This document shows positions 36,525-49,316 of a stretch of 64,000 nucleotides of DNA, one piece after another (position 1 is the first letter of the stretch; each line of letters starts with the position of its first letter). The translations under genes were made by a program, and so were the position numbers. This stretch comes from Euryodendron excelsum. Lineage: Eukaryota > Streptophyta > Magnoliopsida > Ericales > Pentaphylacaceae. Under the pieces are notes generated by a model that made no database searches, was not told the origin of the DNA, and was given only the letters and a program-made list of their open reading frames with translations. The stretch covers positions 15,615,001 through 15,679,000 of the forward strand of contig CM065390.1 of assembly GCA_033060915.1 (NCBI GenBank), in the 5' to 3' direction.

Positions 36525-38658
36525 ATGACTTTTTGCCGAGATCAAAATTTTGTCACAAAAGATGGCAGTCTTTAGCCACAAGTCTGCAAATTATTTATGA
36601 ATAATTTACAGTTACATGTGACTTATTAGTTTCCATAAAAAATAAAAAAATTTTGCGATACGCTTTATTTTGATTTTTTGACAACTTGTTTTGCTAGAAG
36701 AAAATCCTAACTCGCTTGGCTTGTCGGTCCAGTTTTGGGTTAGGAATTAGGCGAAGTGCACGCAACGAAGTAAAATTCACTAGCTTGATGGAAGAAGATT
36801 TGAGAAGTTATGGACACTTAGTGTTGGCATTACTGAACTTTATTTTTTGGGCTAACCATATGTACCACATATAGAGTGCATAAACATAGGATGTTCTAAG
36901 GGAGATGATGATAACTACCAATGTTTGACAAAATATTTTTATCTCTATATTTGGGTTTTGTTTTTCAGCATTAACATCCATCCTCTCATCAACAATGGGG
37001 AAAAAACTAAAGGGCTTAGAATTTAGTCCATAAAAAGCATAAAAAAAAAAAAACACAACGTTTTGAACAGGCTTGCAAACACCCGAAACAGCTAAAACAG
37101 CAACTAAAACAACTGTTTTTCAATACTAAAACAAAATAGTTGATTTTATAAAAAGTTCAACCGTACGAAACGGATAAATAGTAATTTCAAATCTACTAAT
37201 ATTTTCTTTTGAACTGTTCTCCACAATGCAATTTGTTGTAAGCATGTCCTGGTAAAATGTCAAGAAAACTGCAAGCATAATATTATCAACTTGCAAGTAA
37301 ATTCAGTATTTGAAAGAAAATAATGGCCGGATTGGTCGAAAGTAGAGTAATAAATAATAATAGCAAGTTTTGCCACTTTGGAATTAGTGGAGCCGTAAAG
37401 AGAATCAAACAAGACATTAAACAAAGTAAAGGGAAGAAAAGAAAAGAAGACTCTCCAAATATTCTGTTCCCTTACTTGGAAGATGACCAAATTCTTGTTC
37501 TGATAATGCTTCAAAAAGAAGGGAAAAGGGTCTCACGCCCAAAAGCAACATTATCGACCCCACTTGTTAATTTACCAAACTGCCGTTATACTTTGCTTGC
37601 CTTGGGACACTACAGTATGTATTGATGCTTAAATTCTCAGCCATCGTTTCTTTTTAAGCCCATCCAAAACTAGTGGTCTTTGCACACTGTATTCTATCAT
37701 GGTACCCAAGAAAGCTGTTCAGATAATGAACTTCACAACTTTAATTATTTTTTTAAGTTTATCTATTCATATTTATCTGACTCTAAATTGCAAACTTAAT
37801 GTATCGCCTTCATTAAATTTCTAACACATACTTTGTCTTTATTAAATTTACTGACACCTATATTTAACGTTATTAAATTTCACTAACCCCTTGTTAATTG
37901 ACTAAATAAGCAACACAATTACGATATTCTATTCAAATTTCAAAATTGTGGGAATGCGTGGCTATTATGAAGCCATCTTTTAACTTTATAGGTTTTCTTA
38001 ATTCTGATTAAGTGCTTTATTTCTTCTGTATATAGCCTTTGCATAGAGGCAACCTTCCTTTTTTTTGTAACGTCATCAATATTTTTCATCAAAGAAAAAA
38101 GATTGTTAATTAAGAAGTAATTTCATGTACGATTCTATGTAAGATTCACACTCACTGAAACAAAAATTGTAGATCCATCCACCCTTCCCTGCATGAAAGT
38201 ACTATGGACGAGCAACATTAAACAAAAACTGCACTTTCGAATGTTAGGATCATCTTTTAAGGCATGGCATAAAATAACTTCAGTATTTTTCTTCCTGCTT
38301 CTTGTATACTTTGTTGAGGTTATAAAGCATCTCTCTCTCCTTTCCCTTTTTCTCAATAAAGGATTTTACATGACTACAATAGCGGACAATAGAGGAGATT
38401 GAATACATGAACCTGAGAGGGTAATGAAGTCATTCTCATAAAGCCTTTCCCTCAAGTGCCTTAATGATTGGGTAATTTAGTAATTTTAACATTTTTTGAA
38501 TGTAAAGTTCATGAATACCCTAATGCAGGGAAAGCAGCACAGCAAAGGTGATAAGACATTTAGAATTCTTGAAGCTTTCAGTACCAAAAACAAAGAAAAG
38601 AACCCATTAAAAAGAGAAAGCCGAAGAAGACAGCTCAAGGAGAAACGCTAAAGCACCA
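36525..38658. other. Intergenic region upstream of the tetraspanin gene
   Basis: AT-rich. No transposon coding was recognised. It should contain the tetraspanin promoter, but no distinctive element can be assigned. Confidence 0.5.
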
Positions 38659-38680
38659 AGAGAGAGAGAGAGAGAGAGAG
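38659..38680. repeat. (AG)11 microsatellite in the tetraspanin 5' leader
   Basis: Uninterrupted AG run 36 bp before the start codon, typical of plant 5' UTRs. Confidence 0.9.
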
Positions 38681-38716
38681 CTGCTGTGGTAGTTTTATAG
38701 AGAATACACAGAAGAG

Positions 38717-41251
38717 ATGTATAGATTCAGCAACACGGTGATCGGTTTCTTGAACCTCTTCACTCTCCTAGCCTCGATACCAATCATCGGAGGAGGTCTA
38801 TGGATGGCGAGGAACAGCACAACCTGCGAAAGTTTCCTCCAAACCCCACTTCTAGTCATCGGTTTCATCATCCTCATAATCTCTCTAGCCGGCTTCATCG
38901 GAGCTTGCTTCAACGTTGCATGGGCTCTATGGGTCTACCTAGCAGTCATGCTGCTCCTCATAGGGGCTCTAATGGCTTTTACTGTATTTGGATTCGTTGT
39001 GACAAGCCATGGCGGTGGCGTGGAGGTCCCCGGTAGGGTTTACAAAGAGTATCACCTCAATAACTACTCACCATGGCTGACCAAAAGAATTAAGGATCCT
39101 CATTACTGGGAGACTATTAAGACCTGTATATTAGGTTCAAAGACTTGTGCCAAGATCGCCTATTGGACACCTGTGGATTATCTACAAAGAGATATGTCTC
39201 CTATACAGGTGATCTTATATATCTATTTATTTATTTGGATAAAGGTTTCTAGTAATTTCAGGCCTGGTTTTAGTTTTGGGGTTCATAGCTTTTATGTTCT
39301 TTGGTGAGTTCTCTCTGTGTGTGTATCTATGTGCTTTTGAACATATGAATTGACTTCTCATCTTTTCCTCACCAGGAATACTCAGTTTTGCTTGGTTTCA
39401 GCTGATTTCAGGTCACCTTTGTTCATGAAAATTTTGTTTTTCATGGGAATCTTTTCTCTTCGTTCTTTTGATTATGACTTTATATTTAGATTTCCACTCT
39501 CTTTCTTCTTGGTATTGTTGACAGTCCATTTTTTTTTTTTAATGAGAAACAATATTACTATGTAGTTTGTATGATTTACACAGAACAAATAAGAAAAACG
39601 TAGATGATTTTGCTTTCTTTCGACATTTATATAAAAACCACAAATTGAATAGACTATATAATTTTTGCATCCTCTGTCTCTCTCTCTCTCTCATTGGTAT
39701 GTTACAAGAAATCAAACATAAGCCCAAAAATGCATTAAGGGCAACGTTGTAAAACTAAAAAATTCATACAGAATTATAATGACTTTTAATTACAAAAATA
39801 TCATTGACTCATTATTCTGGTATAATTTTCTATACAAATTTTCTTTTCTTTTTTTTTTTTGTTTGTTGGAAGAATGGAATGATCATGGCTTTGCATGTAT
39901 ATATATGCAGTCTGGTTGCTGCAAGCCACCAAGTTCATGCAATTACGCGGCGACAATGCTGGCCCAAGACCCGGACTGCTACAAGTGGAACAACGCTCCC
40001 ACCTTGCTCTGCTACGAGTGCGACTCTTGCAAAGCCGGCGTGCTCGAAAGCGTGAGGAGTGACTGGCACAAGCTCTCAATCCTCAACATTGTCATGCTTA
40101 TCGTGCTCATTGGTATCTACTCAATCGGGTGCTGTGCTTTCCGGAACACCAAACGGGCCGAGACCGATTACCCGCATGGCGAAAACCGAATGTCCAAAGT
40201 CCGACCCAGATGGGATTACCATTGGTAAGTAAAGATGACCAACTTGCTTTTCTTTTTTTCTTTCTTTCTTTCTGTCTCTTTCTTTTCCTTTATTTTTTTC
40301 TCAAAGTGTTCATTTTATTGACAAGAATTTAGTAGTTTGGTAGATTTTAAACGGTACAATTAAGAACCCATCAAATATAAGAAAAAAATTATTAAAAAAA
40401 TACTTAAAATCACAAGTACTATCATCGTACTTATTTTTTTCTCCTATTTTACCCCCAAAAAGGTTTTATAAGTAATTTATAAAATTATAAAAAATAACTC
40501 TAATAAATTTTGAACGTGTTAGGTTAGGATAATAGTCTAGTGGTTAAGTAGTATGTAGGGCCGGCCCAAGAGTGAGCCCAACAAGTTCCTGGACTTGGGC
40601 AACTCCCTTGGGCAGGGGCAACCATCAAGCTTTAAAAAATATTTTTTTTATTTTTGCCGTGCATTTCACTTGTAAACTTTTTTTTTTTTTTAACTTGTAT
40701 GACTTTTTTTATTTGTAATGAATTAATAGTAATATGACAATTATATTCGGGGTCGGGTTAGGGTAACCTAAATGTCGGGCCGAACCTAATAATACAACTA
40801 TTCAGATAAAGTGTTTTTTTAAAAATTTTCACTACACTACAAATATAAATTTGCTAATATATTTACACACCAAACATGTAATAGAACTACTATTGAATAT
40901 ACTACCTACTAGAATTTTTTTCCGTTAGGTTGAGCGTGGCCAATCTTTGAACTCGGACAGATGAAAAGAACAATATTTCTTGTGGACCCAATTTTTCTAG
41001 TTTTTGGCCAGCCCACAACTCTATCCACCCAATTTGGTTTAATTTTAAATGTTATTTTTAAAGTAGGGTTAACTCTTCAAAGCATTAGTAAAAAGTAAAC
41101 TCTCTTCTCCTCTCTCTTTCTCTATAGAATAATATATATATATATATATATATTTCAGTATGAAATATAATAATCTTACTGCAACATAATAAATTTTTTT
41201 TTATTTAACAGGCGGAGATGGTGGGATGACAGAAGACAGTGGCTTTATTAG
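38717..41251 (+). CDS. Tetraspanin, plant TET5/TET6 type (three exons)
   Basis: Exons 38717-39208, 39911-40224 and 41212-41251 give a 281-residue four-pass membrane protein. Tetraspanins organise partner proteins into membrane microdomains at the plasma membrane and on vesicles. Predicted membrane segments are 7-30, 44-66, 70-96 and 218-240. The large extracellular loop (97-217) carries the plant signature GCCKPPSSC at 166-174 and further Cys at 137, 144, 187, 198, 201 and 204. The tail ends RRWWDDRRQWLY. Introns are GT-AG and join in phase (164 codons, then a split Trp codon at the last junction). The start follows a GA-rich leader, and the length is normal for the family. Intron 1 holds a partial MITE (copy e); intron 2 holds a 400-bp insertion. 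The last exon and 3' flank have a decayed tandem copy at 54678. The TET5/6 assignment rests on the N-terminus MYRFSNTVIGFLN and the overall wording, recalled from Arabidopsis. Confidence 0.92.
39735..39850 (+). mobile_element. MITE family M, copy e (partial, in tetraspanin intron 1)
   Basis: Contains AAAAATTCATACAGAATT, TGACTTTTAATTACAAAAAT and ATTATTCTGGTATAATTTT; the middle is deleted relative to other copies. Confidence 0.55.
40524..40923 (+). mobile_element. 400-bp insertion in tetraspanin intron 2, with a hAT-like MITE inside
   Basis: Absent from duplicate copy 2 and flanked by GTTAGG (40518-40523, 40924-40929). It starts with a tRNA A-box-like stretch (TAGTCTAGTGGTTAAG), which may indicate a SINE, but no B box is found. 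Within it, 40556-40788 has ends TAGGGCCGGCCC and (reverse) TAGGTTCGGCCC. Confidence 0.5.
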
Positions 41252-42000
41252 GTAAAACTTTTTCTTTTCTTTTCTTTATTTTTCTTCTTTCTTCACCTTC
41301 AATTCCTACTGTTGTTTTCTTGCTTCTGTAAAAGATTGGGTACAATTCTGTTGATTTTCAATACTGTTTGGATGAGGAGATTTCAATGCTTCTCTTTCTA
41401 CATATCTGCTTTCTGTACAAAGGAAGATTTCACTTTATTTCAAATACAACCATTGTTTGTTCCTTTACTTTACCGTTGTGGTACTTGGTTGTTGGTGGTA
41501 GCGCCTTTATAGACATTGGTGGGGAATTTTTTAATACATAAAGAAGGGTGGATAGTGGAATTCTACTATCATTGTCTATGCCAGTAGCTTAGCCTCAATG
41601 ATGTGTCTAATCTATAAGGTTTGAGTGAACTGTGATGCTACTAGCTGCTTGGGTCCATTTTTGTAGATTCACATGGCCATCTGAGATTGAGCTGAAAAGT
41701 CAAACGTTTTGAATTTGAAATTAAATAATTTTTCTGGGTTAGGAAAGATGTATCTATTATGAATTCTCTAATTTTAGTATAAATAGTTTGTCTTTAATCA
41801 AATCAAGAAAATAATTAATTGAGGTGTGTGTAAATTGACTTATACACTCCTACTATAAAACTTAAGAAAAAAAAAATACTTGAGCATGTACAGAATTTCT
41901 CACATGACTAATCCACCTAGGACTAGCAATTCATGCAAAAAACCTCAATTAGACCCATAAGTCTGTGTAGTTAATATGTTTCTACATCATATAAGCTAAT

Positions 42001-42185
42001 TGAGTAATGCTATACAAATTAATAAAAATTTTGTACAGAACTTTCTTGAAGAATGATGTGGTTATTGGTTATTTTTTCATTTCAAACTAAAATACTCACT
42101 ATTTTATCTCTTTATGTTATTAATGTCACTATCACTTTATTCTAGTAGAGTTTTCTAAAATAAAAGTTCAATAAGAATAGAATTT
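42001..42185 (+). mobile_element. MITE family M, copy f
   Basis: AATGCTATACAAATTAATAA start, ATTTTTTCATTTCAAACTAA middle, CACTTTATTCTAGTAGA end. The same insertion is present in duplicate copy 2 (copy g), so it predates the duplication. Confidence 0.65.
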
Positions 42186-42360
42186 TTCAAGATAATTAGA
42201 TGATAACATGCATTAATGCATTCAGCCAATTGTTTGTATATATGATTTTACTTTTATGGCATTCTGCTAGTAGAAACAGTTAACCTACTAAGCTGTTATG
42301 GCAAGAGGACTGTTCAATTTGCACTGATATTTATTACTTTATTTATAGGACATTCTTGTT

Positions 42361-42740
42361 GAGATGTGGATACCATTGGAGTTCTTTTTTGCCCTTTTCT
42401 TTTATTCTTAGGACAGTAGAAGGTCATTTTCATGGGAGCCGACAAAGAAGATTCATAGCTTTTATTGCTTAGCGTTTATGGATTCTTCCACTTGTCTGAG
42501 ATGTGGATACCATTGGAATAATCTTCCATCTTTTCTTTCATTCTAGAACGGTAGAAAGTTATTTTCAATGGAGGTGTTCAGAGCATTTAGTGCTTAGCGT
42601 TTATGGATTCTTCCACTTTTCTGAGATGTGAATACCATTGGAATAATCTTCCATCTTCTCTTTCATTCTAGAACAGTAGAAAGTTATTTTCAATGGAGGT
42701 ATTCAGAGCATTTATTATTTAGGGTTTATAGATTGTTCCA
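42361..42740. repeat. Minisatellite, about 125-137-bp unit, three copies
   Basis: Units begin GAGATGTGGATACCATTGGA at 42361, 42498 and (one base different) 42623. In duplicate copy 2 only two units are seen (55771 and 55901), so copy number changed after the duplication. Confidence 0.85.
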
Positions 42741-43649
42741 TTATGAACGTCTCTTTTACTTACATCATCATAGCCTCGTTTGTATTGATAGTAGTAGACG
42801 AGAATTTTTTTTTTAAATTTTTAAAATTTTTTTTTTGTAATTAAAGACAAAGCCAAACACACCAAAAATCCTGCATTCTTGATATGATTTTATAATGGTA
42901 TTGGAAAGAAATCTAATCTAACGGATTGGCCTAGTTATTCAAATGGGTATGCTTTTTACGTTCAACAATTGAGGTTAGATCTTAGTTTTAGCGTAAATAG
43001 CCTACTTTTGACTTAGACCAGAGAGAGGTAAGTAAATAGAGTAATATTATACATAAATCAAAATTTTAATCTATTTTCTCACCTACCAGACACATTGCAG
43101 TGGGATCTATAGTAATAAATGTATCTGAGACCTATTCACTTTGTGACTTGTGAAGTTAGAGATTAATTTATGCATAACATTTTTCAAGTAAAAATGATTA
43201 TGCCAGTGCCCAACATGTTTTTTTTTTTCATTTATCTTTTTCATTTTTTTTCTCAAAAGAGGATGATTTTACCGACAAGACTTTAGTAGAACTATTTAAA
43301 CATTACAGTTAAGGACCCATCAAATACTAGAAAAAAATAATAACTAAAATCACGGATGTTATTTTTATACTTATTTTTTCTTCCTATTTTACCCTCCAAA
43401 AAAAATGGTTCTAGAAATACTTTATAACAGTAATAAAAAGTAACTCTAATAAATTTTGAAGGTGTTGGGCTGAGCGTGCCAATCTTTGAGACTTATGACC
43501 TAAGAAAAGAACAATATTTCTTGTGGACCCAATATTTCTAGCTTTGGCCCGCCCAGACAACTCTAGCCACCCAATTTGATTTAATTTTAAAAGTTTTTTT
43601 TGAAATAGGATTAACTCTCCAAAGCATTAGTAAAAAATAAACTCTCATT

Positions 43650-43978
43650 TGTAACATATGGGATGGCGGCGGCTTATAACCGCCATCTCTTCCGCAGCCC
43701 CCCTCCCCCTTTACTCTCTCTCTCCCTCTTCATATCTATAAATAGAGAGGCCTAGAGAACTTCTAAGCAGAGAAAGAAAAGGGAAGGAAGAAATTAGAGA
43801 GAGGAAATAGAAAAAAGAGCAGTTTAGGTAAGTTGTAAATATCATGTTGTATTATTATTTTATATTGGCAATAAAGTTTTGGGTGGTCTAGAAGATCAAC
43901 CCTAAATATTCCAGAAGAATAAATATGATAAATATTTGATAGTTCCTGAAGAACTATTCACGATATCTACTTTCTGTT
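43650..43978 (+). repeat. 5' LTR of the copia element, left part
   Basis: Starts TGTAACATATGGGATGG and matches the 3' LTR at 54169. It has an inverted repeat (43660-43686) and TATAAATA at 43737-43744. Interrupted at 43978 by giant LTR C; its last 40 bp continue at 48787-48826. Confidence 0.9.
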
Positions 43979-45300
43979 TGTCGCACCCCGGTTTTTCGGT
44001 GTCCAAGGTCCTTTCGGCTTGGAGATCCTAAAGCACGGAACTCTGTCACTAGAACTCGTCATCTTAGAAGGACAAGTGCGACTAGGTTTGAAAATTGATT
44101 TGACTAAGGGCTTTTTAGAAAAATAGGAGTCGCCACCTAACTTGATAAAGGTGAGTTAGGGCACCTAAAACTAAGCGTTAATCTGAAGATTAAACTTAGA
44201 GTTTTTGAAAAGGTTTTTTTGAAAACTCCCTCAAGAGAGGGTTTTTAAAAAAATAGGTTATTTGGCAACCTTTGGAAATGTTTAAGCCCTTTTTGAAATA
44301 ACTTCATTTTGGTCTTTTGAAAACAGAAATCTAAGGTTCGGGAGTTGGTTACGTGTAGGGAAGATATCCTAAGATCATCACCCTACCCCGCCCTTTCGGT
44401 ACCTACATGTCTAATCACCCTTTTGCTCACTCACTAGAATAACCGGTTACCATTGTCCACTTAATATCCACTTTAGAATTTTGAAAACGGGGTTTGGTCA
44501 TCACTTTTCGGATGAATGATGCATGATGCAAGTTTTTGAAAAAAGTTTGAAAATAATGGAGGTTTTGAAAGAGCTTGGAATAAAAACTTTGAATTGATTG
44601 GAATTTTTGAAAAAGAGAATGGGGTTGAAATAAAAGTTATGATCGCACCATTTTAGGTTGCCTACGTATCTCATTTGGCGAGAATCAGGTCATTCGTAGT
44701 TCGGGCAAGGGCCCGAAGAAAAATAGGTGCATTAGGGCCTTTGGAAGGTTTGAAGACAGTTTAGGGTCTTTGAAAAAGTTTAAGACACTTTGAAGTTTTT
44801 GGAAGTTGAAGACTTTTTGTGGTCTTGGAAGTTTTTGACTTGAAATTAGATGGTGGAGTGTTTTGAAAATGCTTTTGGATTGACTTTAAAGGGGTTTTGG
44901 AAAAATGCTTTAGCATGACTCAAGAGAACTTGAAAGTATTTTTGAAGTCTTGTTTTGAAAACCTTGGAGGCATGACTTTAGAATGTTTTGATGAATTAGT
45001 TTTTGAAAGTGGTTTTGAAAATGGCTAAGGGTTTGGAATCCTAATATGGACAACCTTAGAGGTTGTTCTTAATTTATCACTTCTCCTTGGAATCCCTAAC
45101 CATGAGAGGGCTAGGGACACCTTAGGTTTGTGACTCTTTGAAAACATTTTCTTGAAAAAGCCTTGAAGAGGGAATGTAAGAACATTTGAAGAGTTTATGA
45201 AGTTGGTTTTTTTTTAAATCAAGAGAGTAGGAGGTTTTGGAAAAATAGTTTGAAGATTTGAAAGATCATTTAGAAAATGGTTCAAGAGTTGGAACCTTGA

Positions 45301-45642
45301 AGTGTACTAACCTAGGTTGAGTTTGCCTAGGGTTAGGGGTAACCTAAAGTTAACTAACTAGGGTTAGGTCAACCTAGGGTTAGGAGGATCTATGGTTAAC
45401 TAACTCGGGTTAGGTTAACCTAAGGTGAGAGGACCTATGGTTAACTAACTCGGGTTAGGTTAACTTAAGGTTAAGATGACTTAGGGTTAACTAATTAGGG
45501 TAGGGTTAACCTAAGGTGAGTGCACTAGGGTCAAATTAACCTAGGGTTGGACAGCTAGGGTCAAGTTAACCTAGAGTTGATCAACTAGGGTCAAGTTAAC
45601 CTAGGGTTGGTCAACTAGGGTCAAGTTAACCTAGGGTTGGAT
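45301..45642. repeat. Minisatellite GTTAACCTAGGGTTGG-type
   Basis: First, irregular units around CTAGGGTTAGGTTAACCTA; then about four regular units of roughly 31 bp containing GTCAAGTTAACCTAGGGTTG (45526-45642). Not the plant telomere repeat TTTAGGG. Confidence 0.9.
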
Positions 45643-47028
45643 TGAAAAATAATGTTGAAGTATGGTTTGGTACATTTTTGGAAAGAATTTTGGAAAACAC
45701 AACATGTTATGCCATAGACCTTGGTTGGCAATCTTTTTGAGGATCATTTCCATGAAAATTTTAACTCTAACCAAGAGTGTGGTTTATATGGTGGTGATTG
45801 GAGACCATTCTGAGGAAGGTATCCTTATGTCCATTATAACCACTATCTTGACAAGAGTACAAGGGGTCAAAAATCAACAAATTGATGGTAATTTTTTATG
45901 CAAAGATGGAAAGAATGAATTTTTGAAATCGTCTTTGGAGAAGGATTTTGAAAACCATTTTTCAAGGGAACCATTCTATCAAGAGAGGGTTCATATGGCC
46001 AACAAAAGGGAGACCACTCTAGAGAGGGTTCCATGGGGCCATTCCAACCACTAAACTTAAGAGAATGGAAACCATAGGATTCAAAGAATTTGAACATTAT
46101 TCTTAGGCAAGCATAAAGAAAAAAGGGAACCATTCTAACAATTTAGGGTACCTATGACCAATATAAGGGAGACCACTCAAGAGAGGGTTTCATGGGGCCA
46201 TTTTAACCACTAACTTTGAGAGAATGGAAACCTTGAAAATTAGAGAGTTTGAAGGCAACTTTTATGCGAGTTAAAATGCAATGATGCAAAAGCATGAATT
46301 AGGGGGTAGAGAGGGATTTTCTAAGGCATGAGTCCTAAATTCTTATTCTAAACTTAAAGGGGCCAACTCTTGGAACAATTTTTGAAGGACATGTAGAACT
46401 CGGAAATGTCATGAAATTAAGAGCAATGCAAGCATTGTGGGATATGACAATAAACATGAAATGAAGCCAAGCATACAAGACATGATCAAAATAATAATAT
46501 GCAAGGGGTCATGATTCACATACAAGGCTTTTAGGCTTCACCACATAAACAAGGGACTCTTAGGCCATACCATCTTAAAGTAGGCTAGTGAGAGGTCCCC
46601 CTACATGGTGGCTCTCACTTGCTTTCCTCTAGGCATGATCTAGGAGCCCTCTTCGCTCAAGCATGCAAGAAAGGGGGGTTAAAGATGGGGAGTAAAATAG
46701 AAAATAGCCTAAGTAGGCTAGGAGGGAGAAGAGAAGAGTGGGGGAGAGCATAAATGTAAAAGGGATGGCACCTTTTGCCTTAAACACTCTTGTAGTCTTC
46801 AATGGATGTCTTGATTGGAGCTTGAGTGACTTCAAGGGGGCTTGAGAGGCTAGAGTGGAGTGTGTAAGTGTGTATGAGGCCTTGTATATGGAATGTATAG
46901 GCTTAGGAGAGGTAGAATCTAGCCTAAGTGTTGGAGGGGAGGAATATATGTAGAGATTCGAGTTTTTGGAGTGATTTCAGTAGAGTTTCGTATCAATTTC
47001 GGACTTGGAATATGCAAGGGGGGAGGCC

Positions 47029-47065
47029 TCTATTTATAGGCAATCTAGAACAGACCATGCGCATG
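47029..47065 (-). promoter_or_regulatory. LTR core promoter: TATA box with upstream CATGCGCATG
   Basis: TATAAATAGAGG on the minus strand (47027-47038) with the perfect palindrome CATGCGCATG at 47056-47065 and a partial second copy at 47071. Confidence 0.55.
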
Positions 47066-48279
47066 TAGGACATGCGCAGGTACTGTTCCATTGCCAGAAT
47101 AACACGTGGCACCCTGTGTACTAGTTAAATCTCGACCGTTGATCGAAATTCGGTCGATCTGATCAAAATTTGAGCGCATGTAGCATACTCTCCATCACCA
47201 GGAAGGTTCGTCCAAACTTTGCCTTGATAATTGGGCCAACCGGGAAGGTTCCGGGGGAATCGGTCGCACTTGGGATGTTCTCCTAGTGCATCCGATGAAC
47301 TTTCATGTTTTCAAAAAGTTTGAATTGCGTTTGGAGATGTGTGATATCGTCTCGGGAAGTGTGCCAAAAAGGACACTTTTGCTGAGCGTCTACGATACGT
47401 TCTGGGGGTGTTTGAAAGTGGCTGTTTTTGTTTCGTGCGATTGAGGCCTTCGAGAAGCGATCTATTCGATCGGACCATACCGATGGAAAGTACTCTGGAA
47501 ATACTTTCTGAAATTCTCAAATTTACGCATTTCTCAAGTCGTTCGACGGTGCGTTTTGATTAGGGAATAGGAGAAAAAGTCAACCTTGGTTGAGCGTCTG
47601 CGAGACGCTCCAAGGGTTGCTGAAAGTTATGGTCTTTGCACCGTACGATGGAGGGCTTCGGGAGGTGATCTATGGACGAGCTTTTGAGAATTCCCTGATT
47701 TACGCGTTTCTCAAGTCGGTTGACGGTGCGATATAATTAGGGAATCGAGAGAAAAGACAATTTAAGCGGAGCGTCTGTGAGACGCTCCAAGGAACTTTTA
47801 TCGAGTTATGTGAGCTTAGTGTCGTAAGGTGTTCCTTGGGTTAAACAAAGGCGTGCGGTGAAATCCTTTGCTCGAAACCCCAAGGCCAATGCTGTTTCGG
47901 AGCGTTTTTGGCTCCTAGGGGTAAAACGGTCATTTTGATCGGAGTTGGTTGGAAGTGGTCAGGAACGGTCTGGTATATTGTGTTAGGCATGTAGGGCTGT
48001 TCAAGGATGGTTTCGAGAGAGTTTGTCGCCGTTCAGCGGGGTTCGTGCCGTGCTGAGTCGCCCAGGGGCAAAATGGTCATTTTGACTAGAGTGAGCCGGA
48101 ATAGGACCGGATTTGGACCAAATGGTGTGCGGGGGCCGCCTGATGATTTGACAACATTGTGGAAGGATGGACGTATCGTTTTGAGGGATTTTGAACTTTC
48201 CCAAAACGTGCCTAGAAGCCCAAGGGGCAAGTTTGGTCATTTTTCACCAAGTCGGGCTAGTAGGCGCCAATGTTAACCT

Positions 48280-48610
48280 AGGTATTGGTTCCCGAGACCA
48301 CCCAGTCTCGAAAAACTACCTGTGCGGTGTTGGTCTCCAAGAACGCCCGTTCCTAGAAAGCTACCTGTAGGGGTGGTGTTGGTTCCTGAGAATGCCTGGT
48401 CCCAAAAAGCTACTTGGAAGTGTGGTGTCGGTCTCCGAGAACGCCTGGTCTCGGAGAACTACCAAATGATGGACATTCTACGTTGCGGAGCTAGCAGGCG
48501 CTAGAAGTGAACTGTCTGGAATTTGATGAGGTGTTGGTCCACTAGATCGCCTGATCCGAGAAAGCTACCCGGATGCGTTGGTTTCCGGGACCCCCTGGTC
48601 TGGAAAACTG
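48280..48610. repeat. Minisatellite in U3 of giant LTR C, about 55-60-bp unit
   Basis: Four or five units with GGT.TTGGT..CCGAGA.CGCC and GAAAGCTACC. Giant LTR B has an unrelated minisatellite in the corresponding U3 part. Confidence 0.75.
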
Positions 48611-48826
48611 TATGGAATAATGGTGCTTAAGGCTCCAGCGGATCCTTGTGGACTCGAGAAGCGACCAGTTGGTTAGATTGAAGATTGAAAGACTCATCTG
48701 AAGCTTGCATGTATTGTGATGTTGGAAACCGAACCCGGTCGGGCCGAAGATTGCCGAGCGGGCAAAAATGGGGTGCTTACACTGTTGATTTATTTTCTCT
48801 GGCTTATATTCTTTACTTTTATAATA

Positions 48827-49316
48827 CGTTATCAGCACGAGACTCTAAGTACTTTGTGACTTTCTTTACATCATGATACTACTTTTTCTGTGTAATTTAT
48901 CTTCATTTTGAATTTTTTACTGTGCACTCGCGTGAATAGTATGAATAGTAATTCACTATTGCAATGAATAGTGTTTATTTTAAAATTTTGTTGCTTTATT
49001 TCCCTCAGATTTTACGTTATTTGCCTATGATAGTTAGAGATCTAGAATCCATATTTCAATACCTTTCCATAGACATGTGACTTGATTATATTTTGATGTA
49101 TAGATTGAAAGTTAGAATAAAGACAGAAATAGTAATATTATATATATATATCAATGCATGTTACTATTCATGAATCGTGATGAATAGTATTGAAATAGTA
49201 AAATATAATATAAAATAAAATGAATAGTGCATTGATTTTCGTTTAATTATTTATACATCATATTATCACCATACCTGATTTAAGCTTATTGTTTTGTATG
49301 GTACAGCAATGTAAAA
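48827..49316 (+). other. copia element leader with putative primer site
   Basis: The sequence after the 5' LTR reads CGTTATCAGCACGAGACTC. This is the expected primer-site position, but it is not the usual TGGTATCAGAGC and I cannot name the tRNA. The rest is an AT-rich leader. Confidence 0.5.

Larger units (their letters stand above)
40238..43040. repeat. Tandem duplication, copy 1 (tetraspanin 3' part and flank)
   Basis: It runs from tetraspanin intron 2 through exon 3 to about GTAAATAGCC...TTAGACCAGA near 43020. It is colinear with 43240-56670 once the copia element and smaller insertions are removed, for example the CTTCTGTAAAAGAT block at 41325 and 54776. Copy 1 contains the functional last exon. 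Confidence 0.85.
43979..48781 (-). mobile_element. Giant solo LTR, copy C (4.8 kb), inside a copia 5' LTR
   Basis: It runs from TGTCGCACCCCGG to GGGTGCTTACA, with the perfect duplication CTGTT (43974-43978 and 48782-48786). It is colinear with copy B at its left end and with copy A (1-1693) at its right end. The minus-strand TATA box lies at 47029-47038 (TATAAATAGA), so about 1.74 kb of U3 precedes it and about 3 kb follows. Internal tandem repeats lie at 45301-45642 and 48280-48610. A 130-codon open frame at 45662-46054 has no recognisable family and is not called. Confidence 0.92.

Noticed and set aside
37260..37625. Small ORFs upstream of the tetraspanin gene
   Set aside because: No recognisable domain, no splice context and overlapping frames on both strands in AT-rich DNA.
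39801..40079. Antisense ORF over tetraspanin exon 2
   Set aside because: It is the complement of a well-supported exon and shows only Arg/Ser-rich shadow composition.
45301..45642. Interstitial telomere repeat
   Set aside because: Units contain CTAGGGTT but not consecutive TTTAGGG, and the 31-bp periodicity is that of a minisatellite.
45662..46054. 130-codon open frame as a gene
   Set aside because: It lies wholly within giant LTR C, has no recognisable domain, and is not preserved in copy B.
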